This document shows positions 15,051 through 16,025 of a stretch of 16,025 nucleotides of DNA, piece after piece. Positions within the stretch are counted from its first letter, which is position 1. The number at the start of each line of letters is the position of its first letter. Position numbers and translations under genes: made by a program. Below the pieces are notes generated by a model. It had not been told where the DNA came from. It did not search any database and worked only from the letters and a program-made list of their open reading frames with translations. The stretch spans positions 1-16,025 of the forward strand of contig CAJWLI010000009.1 of NCBI GenBank assembly GCA_913043075.1, in the 5' to 3' direction. Origin of the DNA: an uncultured Gammaproteobacteria bacterium. Lineage in GTDB: Bacteria > Pseudomonadota > Gammaproteobacteria > Pseudomonadales > Azotimanducaceae.

Positions 15051-16025
15051 TTATTTTGGATTGAGACCTTGACGCATATGTGGTTTCAAAATCAATCGTT
15101 CTAATAAACTGAACAAAAATTCAACTAAAATAGCAAGAATTGCCGCGGGAACGGCGCCCTGCAAAATTAAATTCACGTCATTGAGGGCCAGTCCAGTTAC
15201 TATTGGTTCGCCCAAACCGCCAGCACCAATGAAAGCTGCGAGCGTTGCAGTTCCAATGCTGATCACCGCAGCCGTCTTGATTCCCGCAATGATGGTAGGC
15301 ATCGCTAAAGGAATCAAAACCTGACTAAGCTGCTGACGCTCGGTTAAGCCGATTGCAACAACGACTTTTTTCAAAACAGGATCAATACTTCGTAAACCAG
15401 TTATAGTGTTCCTTAATATTGGTAAAACGGAATAAAGAAATAGCGCAACGATAGCTGGAATCTCACCAATACCGAAGATGGGAATCATCAAAGCAAGAAG
15501 AGCGATTGAAGGAACCGTCTGCATTAAACTGGACAGATAAAGAACGATGCTTGAGATTCGCTGACGATTATATGCAAAAAAACCACAAATAAGCCCAAAA
15601 AATATCCCTGCCGTCAAAGCGATGGACGTCAGTTTTATGTGTGTAATCGTGTTTTTAATAAGATTTTGCCAAAAGCTTTCGTCTTTATATGTCTTCTTGA
15701 TTTCACCATCAATCGAGAGAAAATCTCTAGCGATCATATCGAAAGAGAGTCTTTCAATTACCGCTTTGGCATTCATAGACCGCATGGTCTCATCATCGAT
15801 TTTACCTCTTAGCTGGGAAAGAATTTCGATAGCTTCCGCTGAAATATCATTCCTAATGATTGGAACTGCCAGATAATCGGGAAAGAATTTCTTATCATCA
15901 TCTAGGATTATGAGTTCAAATTTTTTTAAATCGCCATCAGTAGAGTAGGCATCAGTTATTTTTATGCTCCCATTTTTGATTGCTCGATAAGCCAAACCAT
16001 GCTCGATCCCAACAACATTCTGTGA
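15051..16025 (-). CDS. Osmolyte-type ABC importer, substrate-binding/permease fusion (5' end missing)
   Basis: The frame is open to the window edge, so the N-terminus lies outside. The visible 324 residues start with the C-terminal part of an OpuAC/ProX-like binding domain (IEHGLAYRAI, KITDAYSTDG, DDKKFFPDYLAVPI). They pass through about 50 linker residues into a full OpuBB/ProW-type permease: several hydrophobic helices, QTVPSIALLALM, GIGEIPAIVALFLYSVLPILRN, the EAA-type loop GLTERQQLSQVLIPLAMPTIIAG and IGAGGLG. It forms the membrane channel with a separate ATPase (not in the window) and imports a quaternary-amine compound such as betaine or choline; ergothioneine-type substrates are also known in this family. 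The binding domain precedes the permease, opposite to OpuA/EgtU-type fusions (permease first). A TTG at 15995 is not the true start. Confidence 0.92.
   Translation of the reverse strand, partial: SQNVVGIEHGLAYRAIKNGSIKITDAYSTDGDLKKFELIILDDDKKFFPDYLAVPIIRNDISAEAIEILSQLRGKIDDETMRSMNAKAVIERLSFDMIARDFLSIDGEIKKTYKDESFWQNLIKNTITHIKLTSIALTAGIFFGLICGFFAYNRQRISSIVLYLSSLMQTVPSIALLALMIPIFGIGEIPAIVALFLYSVLPILRNTITGLRSIDPVLKKVVVAIGLTERQQLSQVLIPLAMPTIIAGIKTAAVISIGTATLAAFIGAGGLGEPIVTGLALNDVNLILQGAVPAAILAILVEFLFSLLERLILKPHMRQGLNPK

Noticed and set aside
15036..15058. Hairpin AAGC..GCTT followed by a T-rich stretch between apeB and the permease gene
   Set aside because: Only a 4-bp stem and an interrupted T-run that overlaps the permease stop codon; too weak to call a terminator.

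Overview
The window looks like chromosomal DNA from a free-living, probably marine, proteobacterium. It is moderately AT-rich by eye, genes are tightly packed, TTG starts recur, and it carries an NhaB Na+/H+ antiporter and an osmolyte-type ABC permease. The SAM-II riboswitch is a class best known from alphaproteobacteria and ocean metagenomes, whereas NhaB is commonest in gammaproteobacteria, so I do not fix the class. No insertion sequence, phage gene, CRISPR array or tRNA was seen.

Layout. 1-468 has no convincing protein gene. It holds a near-consensus sigma70 promoter (178-206), a candidate small RNA (about 213-420) with a full-length complement of the 16S rRNA 3' tail, and a long terminal hairpin. 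469-1983 (-) is nhaB, divergent from an HD/PDE-like phosphohydrolase (2170-3030, +). 3146-6141 (+) is a three-gene unit: a GT4 glycosyltransferase, a SAM methyltransferase and an alpha/alpha-toroid (prenyltransferase/cyclase-like) protein. It converges on a second, different SAM methyltransferase (6156-6770, -), which follows an unlisted 59-residue two-helix membrane protein (6773-6952, -) by 2 nt. That pair is the tail of a long minus-strand run: PatB/MalY-type C-S lyase (10670), CaiD-like crotonase, moaB, moeA, the small membrane protein, the methyltransferase. msrA (+) is divergent from the lyase and meets purC (-) tail to tail. purC overlaps a cystathionine gamma-synthase/O-acylhomoserine sulfhydrylase-family gene, whose leader (13516-13657) contains, in order, a promoter, a SAM-II aptamer, an intrinsic terminator and a weak RBS. 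An M18 aminopeptidase (+) follows, then a 5'-truncated substrate-binding/permease fusion of an osmolyte-type ABC importer (-).

How it fits together. A sulfur/methionine theme spans about 9.5-13.6 kb: SAM-repressed homocysteine synthesis, a possible cystathionine beta-lyase and methionine sulfoxide repair. The 3.1-7 kb block (glycosyltransferase, two methyltransferases, toroid protein, small membrane protein) looks like an undescribed pathway for a methylated glycoconjugate or lipid; that function is inference. The best supported new observations are the SAM-II riboswitch with a visible antiterminator/terminator switch, the candidate small RNA at the left end, and the 59-residue membrane protein.
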